The position numbers and the translations under genes are program-made. Below, in pieces: positions 24,391 to 34,959 of a stretch of 64,000 bases of DNA. Numbering within the stretch: the stretch's first letter is position 1; each line of letters opens with the position of its first letter. A model generated the notes under the pieces. The model was given only the letters and a program-made list of their open reading frames with translations, made no database searches and was not told where the DNA came from. This stretch comes from Blumeriella jaapii (Eukaryota > Ascomycota > Leotiomycetes > Helotiales > Drepanopezizaceae), in the NCBI GenBank assembly GCA_009599575.1, contig VWND01000005.1:310001-374000 (forward strand). Reading direction: 5' to 3'.

Positions 24391-25300
24391 GCCTCGAGGA
24401 AGCCAGTCAAAGTCAACAACCAAATCCACCCTCGCTAACGAGGTCAACACCCCCCTGTCGCAGGCCACCGCTAGAGAGAAGCCTGAGAACTTAACTGACG
24501 CCCAGCAGCGGAATCTAAGGAGATAGGTCGAAGTACCAACCATCAAGCGTGCCGCAGACGTCCATCTTGAATCACTTCAAAAGGGATCACCCTCCCCCTT
24601 GGATGCAGCTGCACTGGCTAAGAGAGCCGGTCCGCATGAGCCACCCAAAAGGTTCTCTTCAAGACCTCTCTTCAGTTCAGTCCCTCAATTCTCGAAGTTG
24701 GCCACCGAGATGCGAATCACCATATGAAGCTTGCCCTCGAGCCTCGTGTCGTCAAGGTCGATTTCGATTCGCATGTGTTAGATGGCTTCATTGCGGACTT
24801 CGACACCTCGCTGCTTGAACCCGGCTTTTCCTCACGCGTGCCTGTACCAGCCGGGTTGAGGGTCTGTCAGGACTCTCGTGCTGCAGTCGAGAGTCTGTAC
24901 CCTTTGTGCTTCGGGAATTATCTATGGGGAGCCCGCATTCGTTTTGATTTGCACTGAACACCCTTTACCTCGATCGCCACCTCAAGCCAGAATGTAGCCA
25001 TTTCTTGGGGTCTCTCTAGCCAACCGAGTTATCCCGGATACGATTTCTTGCCGTCAACCAAATGCTCGATGATGGCTCTGGAGCTTGACCGCAAGGGGAC
25101 ACTTCAAAAAGATCCTTAGTGTAATGCCGGCGTGGGAGGAGCTGCGTGACGTACAAGATGTGCTTTGCAAATATTGCTACATCTTCCCAAAAGGGTTGCT
25201 TTCTCGTCATCGTACAATGCGATTATATGACGAGTGTATCCAGAAGCCCTTATCGAGTGCCACTCTAGGACGGACTTCCGCCACCACGGCAACAATTTGG
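24391..25300 (+). pseudogene. 2EXR-domain gene, broken
   Basis: Pieces in three frames join into a fungal 2EXR-type protein, a family of unknown function common in ascomycetes. Frame A runs through a stop at 24524 and the run VPQFSKLATEMRI; at about 24725 the expected Trp of I-W-K is lost by a missing base. The frame from 24724 gives KLALEPRVVKVDFD and VPAGLRVCQDSRAAVESLYP, then breaks near 24955. The next frame gives NTLYLDRHLKPECSHF, then a G4 tract near 25093 shifts to WEELRDVQDVLCKYCYIF. The order (P-x-E-x-R-x-x-I-W, P-R-x-V-x-V, C-x-x-S-R, Y-x-D) is the family pattern. One stop and three frameshifts make this a pseudogene unless the assembly is faulty. Confidence 0.65.
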
Positions 25301-26071
25301 ACACTTGTGGTGCTTGGAAGCATCTTCTACGACGGATTACGGATCACCTACTTTGCCGTCAAGAGAGTTTTGGGGTGCACCTGCTTGTTCTCAACACAAA
25401 GTGTGGATTCAAATTCACTCTTAGGAGATCCCGGAGAGAACCAGTCACCAGTCGTGAACTGCAGGCTAGTTAGGGCATATTGCTATTGCAGACTTACAGC
25501 ACAGTCAGAGGCTACTTCACAGATGATTTCGCTCGGCAGTACTCGGCCATGGCTTGGGAATCATTTCTCCAAATTCGTCTCTGAGGCTAGTTGACCCATG
25601 CCAAAGCAGTGCGCACCCGAAACTCCTGTGCCCTATTCTCTTGTGCTACCATGGTCTAGCAGCAGGACCCGCTTTGATTGCATGTGGCACATGGTCTGCT
25701 ATCTACAGATGAATCAAGGAGAACCGGCTGTTTGTGGGCTTTGGAAAGCTTGGGTGGCTTATGCTGTCGTTTTGATAAATGGGTAATGACGCGTTGATGG
25801 TGTAAGCTCGAAACGTACCTACGTGTCTAGCTCACCACATATGAACGAACACATAGGCACGCACCAGGAACTTTCGAAATGGAAATACGAAATTCTACAT
25901 GGTCTCCCGCGTTTGTTGAAAGTGACAACGACCCAAGACCCAGCCCCAACCAGAACGCCACCAGCGAGATTTTCCCCTTTGCCCCCTTCCCCCTCCGCAC
26001 ATCCCACGATCAGCCGCGTCCATGCGCTCGAGAAAAAACGCCTGACGTCCATGATCCAACGAGCGCGCCGC
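25301..26071. other. Intergenic, nothing recognised
   Basis: Short frames only. The first part may be the decayed tail of the 2EXR gene. The last part is the downstream flank of the MFS gene on the opposite strand. Confidence 0.4.
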
Positions 26072-27937
26072 TCAGCTCATGGCAAAGCTCGACCTCGCCC
26101 TCAAGCGCGCGCCATAGATCCACAGGGCAAACATGCCGACGATGCCGATAAGGCTCAAGCCACCCAGCACGCTGACGCCCTTCCCAATGCCCAGGTTCAC
26201 GAACAGCGGCCGGCCAAACAGGATGCTGCCGCAGGCGAAGGCGCTGCGCACGAAGTCGTTGCCGGCGAACAGGCTCGCCGCGTACCGCGGGTAGCTGAGA
26301 GGCACGTAGACGAAGACGCACTGCATGACGACGAAGACGCTCGCGGCGTAGATGGTGATGCCGACGGTCGGCACGATCCAGTGGATGGAGGCGCGCGCGC
26401 TCCAGCCGAAGAGGAAGAGGCCGACGCTGGGCCCGAAGCAGGCGACGAGGGCCGGCACGAGGCGCGACTCCTGCGCGCGCAGGCCGTGGGCCTGGATGTC
26501 CGGCACGAGGTAGAAGTACAGGTAGGCGCAGTAGATGGCGATGCCGAGCAGGCAGGCGATGAGGATGCAGGTGAAGACGACGCCGACCAGGCCGATGCTG
26601 AAGCCGTAGTAGACCGGGTAGACGAGCGGGAAGACCTCGAAGAAGCTGTAGTAGATGCCGTAGATGATGGCCGTGTAGACGTTGACGAAGGCGATGGCCG
26701 GGTCTTTGAGCGTGATCTCGATCGGCTTGACGACGGCGTCGACGAGGATCTTGGAGGCCGTCATGTGCTCCTGGTCGATTTCGGACTGGGACCGGAGGCG
26801 CCCGTCGTGGGTGAGTTTGCGAAGACGTTTGGCGCGGCGAAGGAGGATGTTGGGTGTTGAGGTCTCGGGAAGAAGCATGAACATGACGAGAAAGGCAGGG
26901 CCTGCGGCCCAGAGGATTTCCCACAACGACCAGCGCCATCCCTTCGCGGTGACGGCGAAGCCTGACAGGAGAGGACCGAGGGCAGGACCGCAATACGCCG
27001 CAGAGACCCAGGCGACAAGCCCATAGGGCAGATACAGCAGAGAGTACATGTCTTGCATGGTCGCGGCGCCATTAGCGAGGCATGGAGATCCGAAGAACCC
27101 TTGGAGGATGCGTAGGACGAGGAGACCGGCGAAGTTGTTGACGAGCGCCGTCGGCAGGGAGAGAATCGTGAAGATTGCCATCGTCGAGGCATACACGGGT
27201 GAGCGGCCAATGACGGGAATCTCAGACAGCGGAGCCCATATCAGAGGACCGACGCCGTACGCAAGAACATAGAGAGAGAGGGGGAGGGAGGCCTCGACTG
27301 GGCGAAGGTTCCACTTGAGGCTGAGCTCAGGAATGCTGGAGGTGTAGATGGCAGAGCCGGTGTAGACAACGAAGGTATAGAAACAGATGACGATAGAAAC
27401 GAAGGCGCGCTTGCCATTGCTCCAGTTTTGAGGATTGGCCGGATCATCCGTGGTATACCAATCGACGAGAACGTTGCCATCAGCTGTCTTCAGCGGAACA
27501 ATCGGTCTGGTGGCCGTTCGGGCAAGAGATAGCTCGGCTTCGAGCTCGAGGCGAGACTCGGTGTATGGCACAGTCTCCAGGCGACTCTTGGTACGGTTGA
27601 GTTCGAGAGCCTCAACGTCTTGGTTGCTTGCTGCGTGACGGGGAGTCTCGCTCACGGTGTGTGCCTTCTCCAGCGCAGATGTGTCAACAGGTCCAGATGC
27701 GCTCGATGAGAGGGAAGGCGTTTTCGCTCGCAGTCCTTCTGGCCCAACTTGTTCTTGAGTTGCAGGAGTTGTTGGTCGGGGGGCTACAGTTGTCTTGGTG
27801 TTCGACGCGTTGAGTACTGCGTTGTATGTAGCAGGTAGCTCAAAGTCGTCTCGCTCCTCTGGGTACTTGAGAAACTTGTTCTTGGTAGCCCACCGGATGA
27901 TTTGGCCCAGGGGAGCCTCTCTTAGCATGTCCGCCAT
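26072..27937 (-). CDS. MFS drug:H+ antiporter (DHA1 type)
   Basis: Single-exon, 621-residue major-facilitator protein, predicted to be a plasma-membrane exporter driven by the proton gradient. A hydrophilic N-tail of about 175 residues ends with VDWYTTDDPANPQNW, the signature that precedes the first membrane helix in DHA1 transporters of the Flu1/Mdr1 kind. About twelve hydrophobic segments follow. The motif-A-like loop is APLSEIPVIGRSPVY, followed by LRILQGFFGSPCLANG and, in the fifth helix, CGPALGPLLSGF. The C-terminus GARLRARSSFAMS is short and cytosolic. Very high GC in the 3' half produces long antisense frames that I disregard. No cluster genes adjoin it, so the substrate is open: xenobiotics, polyamines or a secreted metabolite are all possible. 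Confidence 0.92.
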   Translation of the reverse strand: MADMLREAPLGQIIRWATKNKFLKYPEERDDFELPATYNAVLNASNTKTTVAPRPTTPATQEQVGPEGLRAKTPSLSSSASGPVDTSALEKAHTVSETPRHAASNQDVEALELNRTKSRLETVPYTESRLELEAELSLARTATRPIVPLKTADGNVLVDWYTTDDPANPQNWSNGKRAFVSIVICFYTFVVYTGSAIYTSSIPELSLKWNLRPVEASLPLSLYVLAYGVGPLIWAPLSEIPVIGRSPVYASTMAIFTILSLPTALVNNFAGLLVLRILQGFFGSPCLANGAATMQDMYSLLYLPYGLVAWVSAAYCGPALGPLLSGFAVTAKGWRWSLWEILWAAGPAFLVMFMLLPETSTPNILLRRAKRLRKLTHDGRLRSQSEIDQEHMTASKILVDAVVKPIEITLKDPAIAFVNVYTAIIYGIYYSFFEVFPLVYPVYYGFSIGLVGVVFTCILIACLLGIAIYCAYLYFYLVPDIQAHGLRAQESRLVPALVACFGPSVGLFLFGWSARASIHWIVPTVGITIYAASVFVVMQCVFVYVPLSYPRYAASLFAGNDFVRSAFACGSILFGRPLFVNLGIGKGVSVLGGLSLIGIVGMFALWIYGARLRARSSFAMS

Positions 27938-28123
27938 GATTGCTCAGCGTGGGTGGAATTGAAGAAGAGGTGGGTGTGATACGGCTATGGTAGGAGGAAA
28001 GCACTCCAAGGCTGAGCAAAACAAAGCTAACGTCAACAAGCGAGAAGGGCGAAGGGTGGGGTCATGAAGTAAAAGGGCAAAGAAAACAACGAATTCAGAA
28101 TAGGAAACTGCCTGCCCAACATC

Positions 28124-28130
28124 TATATAG
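28124..28130 (-). promoter_or_regulatory. Possible TATA element of the MFS gene
   Basis: TATATAG, palindromic apart from its ends, lies about 190 bp upstream of the MFS start at 27937. Role inferred from position only. Confidence 0.25.
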
Positions 28131-29373
28131 GTACCTTTGTTTGCACCAAGCACTACTCGGCCAAATACACATTCTGATATCGATATGGGCTTACATCCGC
28201 CTGGGTTTCTGACAAACGCGAGCCACTACTTATCGCCGATTTCCATGAACTTCACTCGCTGTCCACGAACAAACAAAACACCAATCCGTAGGATGAACCA
28301 ATAACACACAACGGGAATCCCGTAGATGGAGGTTGCGGTCCAGCCTCGCTGTCGCATGCGACAGCCCTCCGTCGATGTGAGCATCGAGGCATGCCCAAGA
28401 GCCACTTACAACAGAGGCTTGTGCGGGAAACCGCAGCCAGCTGAATAATGTCAGCATGCAATGATGATGATCTCGTTCAAGGAGAGGTCGAGGTTGGATT
28501 TGTCAGTGCCGCGTTGCTTGTGGTTCTCAGGGTCCTACAACGGCTTCGAACGCTGGAAGGCATCGGTGAGATCGTGAGGTGTTAACATCCGATGCTTTCC
28601 ATGCAGCGCGCGCCGGCTGACTGTCAATGGACAATGTCTTGATTAGTGTAGGGCGAACGACAATCGCCTGGCAGGTAAGATGAAACGATTACGACGTAGG
28701 CGTCGGAAATCACATGGACAGCTATAGTCCGTAGGTGTTGAGGATGCAGAGCGGGAGAATATTCCCGAGATGCAGTTGGAAACGAAACCCAAAGTCACAT
28801 GACGTTTTCCAGGCAAATGTGATAGATTACGCGAGCCTTCTTATAGCTTTCTAGAAGACTACCAGATACTGTTAAATACCGTGGTGATTTCGAAAGTTGT
28901 GTCTTTCATCGGGGTATTTTGCGAGAGCTACTGTACTTGTCCTCCACCGCCCACACAGGGAATCGCACGTGATAATAATCTGGAATGCCTCCAGAACACC
29001 CCAGTCGGCCGAGGTCTGAAGACAATGAGCGGAGACACTCACTCCAGTCTTACCATGTCAGTCGAGTCACGGACGCCTCACCTGAGGGATGCATGCATCC
29101 GTGTCCCGACAGTGATATCTGGGCGTAGTACTCCTTCTCGAAACTCCATCATTTCAATCTCGTACATCATCGCAAGCTGGGGGGGCATGGCAGAGATCTG
29201 CGAATCCTCGCATTGGTACGTTTTAACATTCGTATTCTCGATCTTGCTAAACCCCCAGACCAGACTGTGGCCATGCTGACTGAATCTCGACTTCTTGAGA
29301 TGGAAGAATGGCTGTGTAACACAGGGAAACAATCGAACTGATACAGAAATGAAAGAATGGGAATCAGCTTCTG

Positions 29374-29411
29374 CCTATCCTATCCTGTCCTATCCTATCC
29401 TATCCTATCCC
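29374..29411. repeat. (TATCC)n microsatellite
   Basis: About seven copies of TATCC, one of them TGTCC. Confidence 0.9.
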
Positions 29412-29871
29412 AGCTTCAGATACACCACAGTTGAAAACCATAACTCCTTCTAAGTCCTCAGAGATACTTCCATAACAGACTGTCTTTCTCTGAAGAAAGA
29501 GAACAGGTACATACAGTACCGGCTAGCAAAGAAACCCGTTTTGCTAGCTAGTTGTGCGTCGCCCTTGAGATCTGTAACAACAGAACCAGGATTTTTTCTG
29601 CGCCTGAAATGAGAAAAAAAAAGAGGAGATACAGAAGTGCCATCGAATAAAGCGGTTCGTGATCTGGCCAAGTACTGCACTGTACATATGTACAAGCGAG
29701 GATGAACATAAAATCCATCCGAACACGACATAACAAGCCCCCTGGGGAGACAAAAACGCCGTAGTAGAGTCGTACTTTGTATTTAATCCCCTAGCTTAGC
29801 ACGTCTCCGTACCCCCTGGGAGGTCCTAGGAAGGCGGCCTATCGGCTGCACTCCGCCAGACGTAAACCGAT

Positions 29872-29890
29872 ACTACTACTACTACTACTA
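29872..29890. repeat. (ACT)n microsatellite
   Basis: Six perfect ACT units. Confidence 0.9.
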
Positions 29891-31470
29891 CAACGCCGTA
29901 GTATGTACAGTAAGACCCCAAGTTCCACGAGCCCACTCCATCGTAAACAGCCAACACCAGCCGCAGGATCCAGCAAGAAAAGCAGCCCAGCTTTTCCTCC
30001 CAGGGAGCCTTTCCCCATACATGGCATGGTAAGAGGGGGAGACATAGAAAGCCACCTCCTCCCTCCCAAGTCCCCCAGAACACCGGCGCCATCCGCGGTG
30101 TTGCCAGCCATCCCGCGATGAGGGCCAGAGACACAGGCCCGTCCTGCGCACGAAACCACCACGCCGAACCCACTCCCCCCTTTCAGAAGAAAGCGCAACC
30201 ACGATAGATCTCGCACGCCGCAATTTGTCAACAAAGGCACAGAACAGTCGGCGCAGCCGAGATCTCGGACGAAAGCCCGCGTTGCCGTTCGGCGTTACGT
30301 CGAGACGGAAATGGGAGATAGAGGAGGTTCACGACTATACTATGCTGAGAAGGCAGCCGGATAGAAACGGGCGTGGTAAGCGAGCGGAAAATAGATAGGT
30401 ACCTACAGTACCTATAGCATGGGTGTTTGTTTATTTGCCTTTTTGTTGTGAGAGCGGAAGACCTTATACGCCGCGGTCTTGCGTTTATTAACGATAAGAA
30501 TATACAGGTTTTTTTCACGAGTGTTTCTTTTTTTAAAAAAAAAAAATTTGCATAATAGTGAGCAGCGATTGCGGATCTGATGACAACTTCCACGCCTAGA
30601 TAGGTACCTAGGTAGGTAGGTACCGAGCTGCGTGCTGCCACCCACGTAAACACGTGATAGCGAAACAGCACGCACGCAACACCAGCCTTCTTCCCATGGA
30701 ATAAAACCCGCTTCGTTCTAACGAAGAGGAAAAACCTCGCATGTATCCCTCACGTTCCATCGCGCGTCTGTTGAATCAGAGATCTTGGAAGACCGCTTTT
30801 TTTGTATTGTCCTACTGTAGCTAGCTAGGTAGGTAAGGCCTCGTGATCCGCACCTCCCGCCGCGCAAAGACGACGGACGCGATCGAGGGGTTGGGAAGAA
30901 GCGCAGAAGATGATCGCTTTTGGCGGCACCATGAAGGATGCAGGGAGAGAGAGAGTCAGGCCATTTTTTTTTTTTTTTAGAGAAGAGAAGGAATGTCGGG
31001 AAAGGTAGAGCGCGAATTTGAATACGGGCAAAGACGGGGATCGTCCTAGAAGAGTAGTACAGTATGTCTGTTATTTAGAGAGGAACCAAAGAGTACAGAT
31101 GTCCGATGGCGGCAACGTATCAGGGCCTGTGGGGGTAGTTGAATCTCGTAGATCACTTGATGACGAATGTTTGCGGTAGGTAGGCACTGCTCAAGGTCGA
31201 AGACGCCGTGCGCGGGAAGTTCAACTTCTGGTAGGTGTGAAGCAGATCGGAATTCCAAACTCGAATCCAAGTTTTGAGTCATCGATGTCCAGCTCTGAAG
31301 ACTGGGGCTAAATCTTGGAGAACGATTCCGTGATCTCGTTATCAGCTAGACACTAGTGCAATGTTAATGTTAGATACGCAAGGTGTGTGACGGATTCAGA
31401 TCTTAAAGCCTTTCTCTGGACAAGCAATGTCTGGTACTCGGGATCCGAGTTTCGTCGAGCGTGCGGTGTC

Positions 31471-31746
31471 TTAACCTTCGTCCTTATCCTCCTCTTCAGC
31501 CATATACTCGTGGATATTAAATTCGTCCCAAGGAGGCACTTCATTGCCGTGCATATCATAAGCATGAATTCCTATGGACAAATTCACTGCCAAATACCCT
31601 TTTCCAAACAAGACATCCTGTTCTTCCTTGTTTAGCGGTCCGCTGTATGCCATACAAGCCATGGTAAACAAAAGCCGCTTTTGGTTTGCGCAATTGACTT
31701 TTGATATCAAATGAACATCGAAGTCGTAACGATTACCACGCACCAT
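31471..31746 (-). CDS. Small hypothetical protein, weak
   Basis: A 91-codon frame on the minus strand with balanced composition (KGYLAVNLSIGIHAYDMHGN) and a Glu/Asp-rich end (EYMAEEEDKDEG). It has no domain, signal peptide or homology that I recognise. It reads more like protein than the surrounding low-complexity DNA, but it could be a relic or chance. Confidence 0.3.
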   Translation of the reverse strand: MVRGNRYDFDVHLISKVNCANQKRLLFTMACMAYSGPLNKEEQDVLFGKGYLAVNLSIGIHAYDMHGNEVPPWDEFNIHEYMAEEEDKDEG

Positions 31747-32976
31747 ATCGGTGGCTGCCTATAGTGTCTGAGTGAACTTGCTAGTTGAAACTCCTTAATT
31801 CGAACCGGCGCAGCAGAGGAAAGCTCTTCCAAGACGGAATCTCGGGGAGTGTAAAACCGGTCTCCGGCCTAAAATGCCAGAGGTCTACCAAGTAAACTTG
31901 TACATCTTTAATGTCAAGGCCCACTCAAGCTGGAAAGAGAAGGCCCGGACCCCCCTCGGACAACCGGAAGAGTTGCGTGGCAGTCCTCCAAGGAAGATAA
32001 CGACGATGCCAGTATCTGAAGCGTGAAGAGGCCAATGACGCCGAGCTAGCCAGAGCCCCCCAGCGGAGCGAGTACACATGCCGAGCTGGGGACGCTCAAC
32101 GGCCCGAGAAGAGCGTGTGCGCTCCAGCCCGCGGGAGATGCCGGCTCGAAGACCATGATCCGATTAGTTGCAGCACGAGCGAGGAGAAAAGTCCCAGAAC
32201 GAGGAGGAGTCGCTACATAGGAAAAAGGAAGATCGAAATACAAAGATGGTTCAGAACAGAGCGAGCCAGTCCCAGAGTCACGTGCTTAGAAGCTTCATCG
32301 TGTGAGGAAGGCGTAGGGGTCCTGTACTGTACTTAGGTAAGAAAGAGATAAAACGTCGAGCGGCTGGCTGTATGTACTGTACTGTACGTGTCTCGACAAT
32401 GCAAAAGAACACTTCATAACATACCTGGAGCCAAACCAGCCAAACCAAAGAGGGATAATACGTAAAGAAACCCATTTTGTGAACCAGGCTCTGAATTCGA
32501 CTTGTTACAGTCACATATCTAGGTGACAAAACCAGCCGTTCGTGCAAACACACGCATCAAAACCGCTTGAAGAAAAAGGAAAAGCGGGAGAAAAAGAAAA
32601 CCGGCTACAAATACATGCCGCCGCAACAGTCCCGTTTTACCACCACCCGCCTTCCAGACCAGCACAGCAGCCGCACGCTACCTTATCACGCCGCGCATGT
32701 GTGTTTTTCAGAGGAGAGGAGAAGTGACGAAGCAGCTGTGATGCATACGTACTTTCCAACCCCAATTGCAGTAGTGTCGGGCAAGGGTTGCTTCTCCCCC
32801 AATCCCCCAGTCCGTCACCTATCAATCAAATCCATGCCCAGCTCCACTATCCACCAATCCATCCGGTGCGTACCGTGCCATAGGAACCCGAAACCCGCGC
32901 ATGCTGCGCCGACGCATGCAATCTAGCCCATGGCCAGTCTCAGACGCCCGGATCTCCGATTGTCGAAAGAAGAAGC

Positions 32977-34097
32977 TTAAGAAGCCTTCTTCGCAGGCGG
33001 GGCACCACCGACATACTTCCCAACATCGGTAGCATCGTGGAAGGTCCTCGCGCCGCCCTTGACGGTCTCCCAGACCTGTCTCGCGACGGGAGGAGTGGAC
33101 TGCGCCCCAACCAGGCTATCGACTCTCGCCTCGAGCTGCTTGAATTGACCCTGCACGAACGAGCTCTGCGCGAAGCGCGCACGCAAGAAAGCCGTGTAGA
33201 CAGCGATCAGGATCCACGAACCCTTGGCGAAGGTGACGGCGGAGAGGAGGAGACGGCCCCAGAGCAGGATCTCGAGGATGGCAACCAGGCCCATGGAGGC
33301 ATCGTAGTACTCCTTGACGAACTTGCCGATGGTATCAGCAGTTGCGTTGGAGGCGGGTTTGGCAGGGGGCGAGGCGCCAGGGGCGGTCGGGGCGGCGGGC
33401 TGAACCGTGGGGATCAGGTTGGTGCGGGTGTAGGTTGCGACGTGGAAGACGGAGTAGATGCCGAAGGGCAGCATGGCGAGAGGGTACTGAGGGGAGAAGA
33501 GCCATACAAGAGCCATCGCTGTCGGCACGTTAGGAACTGGGCATGATCTAGCAAGCGGGAGACGACAGAGACGTACCCAGGTATTGGACGTTCTCGTCAG
33601 CAGCCAGGGACAGCGCGCTGCCTTGAGGCTTCGTGCCCGCTCTGGAACGAGCGCGGAAGGCCTTGTAGACCACGATGCCGTACGTCACAGCGGCCGAGAT
33701 GAAGGCGGTACGGTAGGAGAAGCGGGCCCATCGCGAGTAGTAGTTGAAGGTGATGTAGGAGAGTCCGTATCTGATGGTGCAGAAGAGAAGACTGAGGTGT
33801 CTGTGCGACTGCGTTAGCTTCACGTGCCGGCACTTGTATCCAGAAGGTTATTATATATACGCTGCCTGCGCGTGCCGATTCACGGCGGCCGCGCGCAACG
33901 TATGCTCCGGCTCGCAGCGTGGGAGCTTCCGTCGACCCAGGAAAAGACGTACCCGACGAACCAACCAACTGCAGCGAGTGTCAGCATGCGCAGTCAACAG
34001 CGGCCGAGGCAATGCTACTGTACTTACACTGGAGAGTCTGCGCCAGCTGGAGCAGTCTTTGCTGCAAAGGCAGCGAGGAGGAGGGTGGGGGAGCCAT
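32977..34097 (-). CDS. POM33: Pom33/TMEM33-family nuclear envelope-ER membrane protein
   Basis: Predicted 283-residue multi-pass membrane protein of the TMEM33/Pom33 (S. pombe Tts1) family, which sits in the ER and nuclear envelope and helps shape membranes and distribute nuclear pores. Exons are 34097-34028, 33968-33953 (16 bp), 33800-33577 and 33518-32977. Donors are GTAAGT, GTACGT and GTACGT; the acceptors are GCAG, ACAG and ACAG, and all joins keep frame. The joined protein reads LQRLLQLAQTLQ (approximate), FGWFVGH across the microexon, then TIRYGLSYITFNYYSRWARF and FISAAVTYGIVVYKAFRAR. YLAMALVWLFSPQYPLAMLP spans the last splice. The middle has a Pro/Ala linker and the tail ends APPAKKAS. 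All these blocks are family hallmarks. Confidence 0.9.
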
Positions 34098-34959
34098 TGT
34101 CGGGGGGTCGAGAGCAGCTACGCAGGGGCGGAATGCGTCAGAGCAGAGGTCGCGGTAGCTCTCGTCGTCGAAGCTGCGAAGTGGTGAGCTAGCTGGGAGT
34201 GGAGTTGCGGTGGTGTTGTGGAGTTGTCGTGGTGTTGTGGTGTTGTGGTGTCGAGGTGTCGAGGTGTCGTGGTGTGGTGTGGGTGTTGTCGTGGGACTGT
34301 ACAGAACAAGTTGGTTGTGGGTAGAAGAGAAGGATGATGGCTGAGGCTGGGGCTGGGGCTGAGGCTGGAGCTGGAGCTGGGCTAGGCGGTGGCTGGATCT
34401 GGCCAGGGCGGGCACGCAGGGCACGTCACCACCAGCGGCGGAAAATGGCGATGATGGACTTGAAGCAGTACAGGCACGTGAGTAACCGCTGTCTGGTCTG
34501 CCGCTGCCTTGATTCGAACATCGACATCACGACTTCCACCTGTCGTCATCGCACTGGCTTCCACCGCCAAAGCGCCGACATCACATGTTGTCCCGGATCG
34601 AATCAGCGGGCACGAAGGCATTCATATCACTCCCTGCCCTGGTTCGGGAGGGATAGTGGCATGTTACTCACACAGGAGGGGGGGGGGATAGCAAAGCTGT
34701 CAGGACGCAGTACCGTACCCTACCGTCCAGCTCCGACCAAACGGAGAACATACCAGACATACCAGACATACCAGACATACCAGACATACCAGACATACCA
34801 GACATACCAGACAAACCAGACAAACCAGGCCAACAGTCAATCATCCTTTTTGGATTCAAACTACACATCAAAGCGTTCTGTAGCACCGTGGTATCATCCC
34901 GTAAACGCCAGGGTGACCGGAACTCCATAGCAATCAACGCATGCCCTCCCTCTCTGCCT
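34098..34959. other. Intergenic with simple repeats
   Basis: Lies between POM33 (minus) and the 3' end of the Ctk2-like gene (minus). It holds GTGGTGTTGTGG-type repeats at 34190-34290, GCTGGG repeats at 34345-34385 and the 9-bp array listed separately. A 198-codon plus frame through this region is repeat-driven and not called. Confidence 0.5.
34749..34830. repeat. 9-bp tandem array (CAGACATAC)n
   Basis: About seven copies of CAGACATAC followed by two variant CAGACAAAC units. On the plus strand it reads as Thr-Tyr-Gln repeats, on the minus strand as Gly-Met-Ser. No gene around it is convincing. Confidence 0.9.

Larger units (their letters stand above)
27938..32976. other. Gene-poor region
   Basis: Five kilobases with no convincing gene except a weak small frame at 31.5-31.7 kb. 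The stretch holds microsatellites (29.37 and 29.87 kb), A/T homopolymers (30.53 and 30.97 kb) and several GTAC-type motifs (29.5, 29.67, 30.4, 31.06, 32.32 and 32.37 kb). Confidence 0.5.

Noticed and set aside
25823..26860. 345-codon plus-strand frame rich in Ala/Asp/Val
   Set aside because: Exactly antisense to the GC-rich MFS gene; composition is the mirror of that gene's codons.
26010..26993. 327-codon minus frame of Arg/Pro/Leu composition
   Set aside because: Out-of-frame shadow within the MFS coding region.
26072..27937. MFS transporter as part of a secondary-metabolite cluster
   Set aside because: No synthase, oxidase or regulator gene lies within the surrounding 10 kb on either side.
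31741..31880. GGTTCGAAT sequence resembling a tRNA B box on the minus strand
   Set aside because: No matching A box or cloverleaf can be drawn around it.
34334..34930. 198-codon plus frame with T-Y-Q repeats
   Set aside because: Driven by GCTGGG and CAGACATAC simple repeats; no domain, splice or start evidence.
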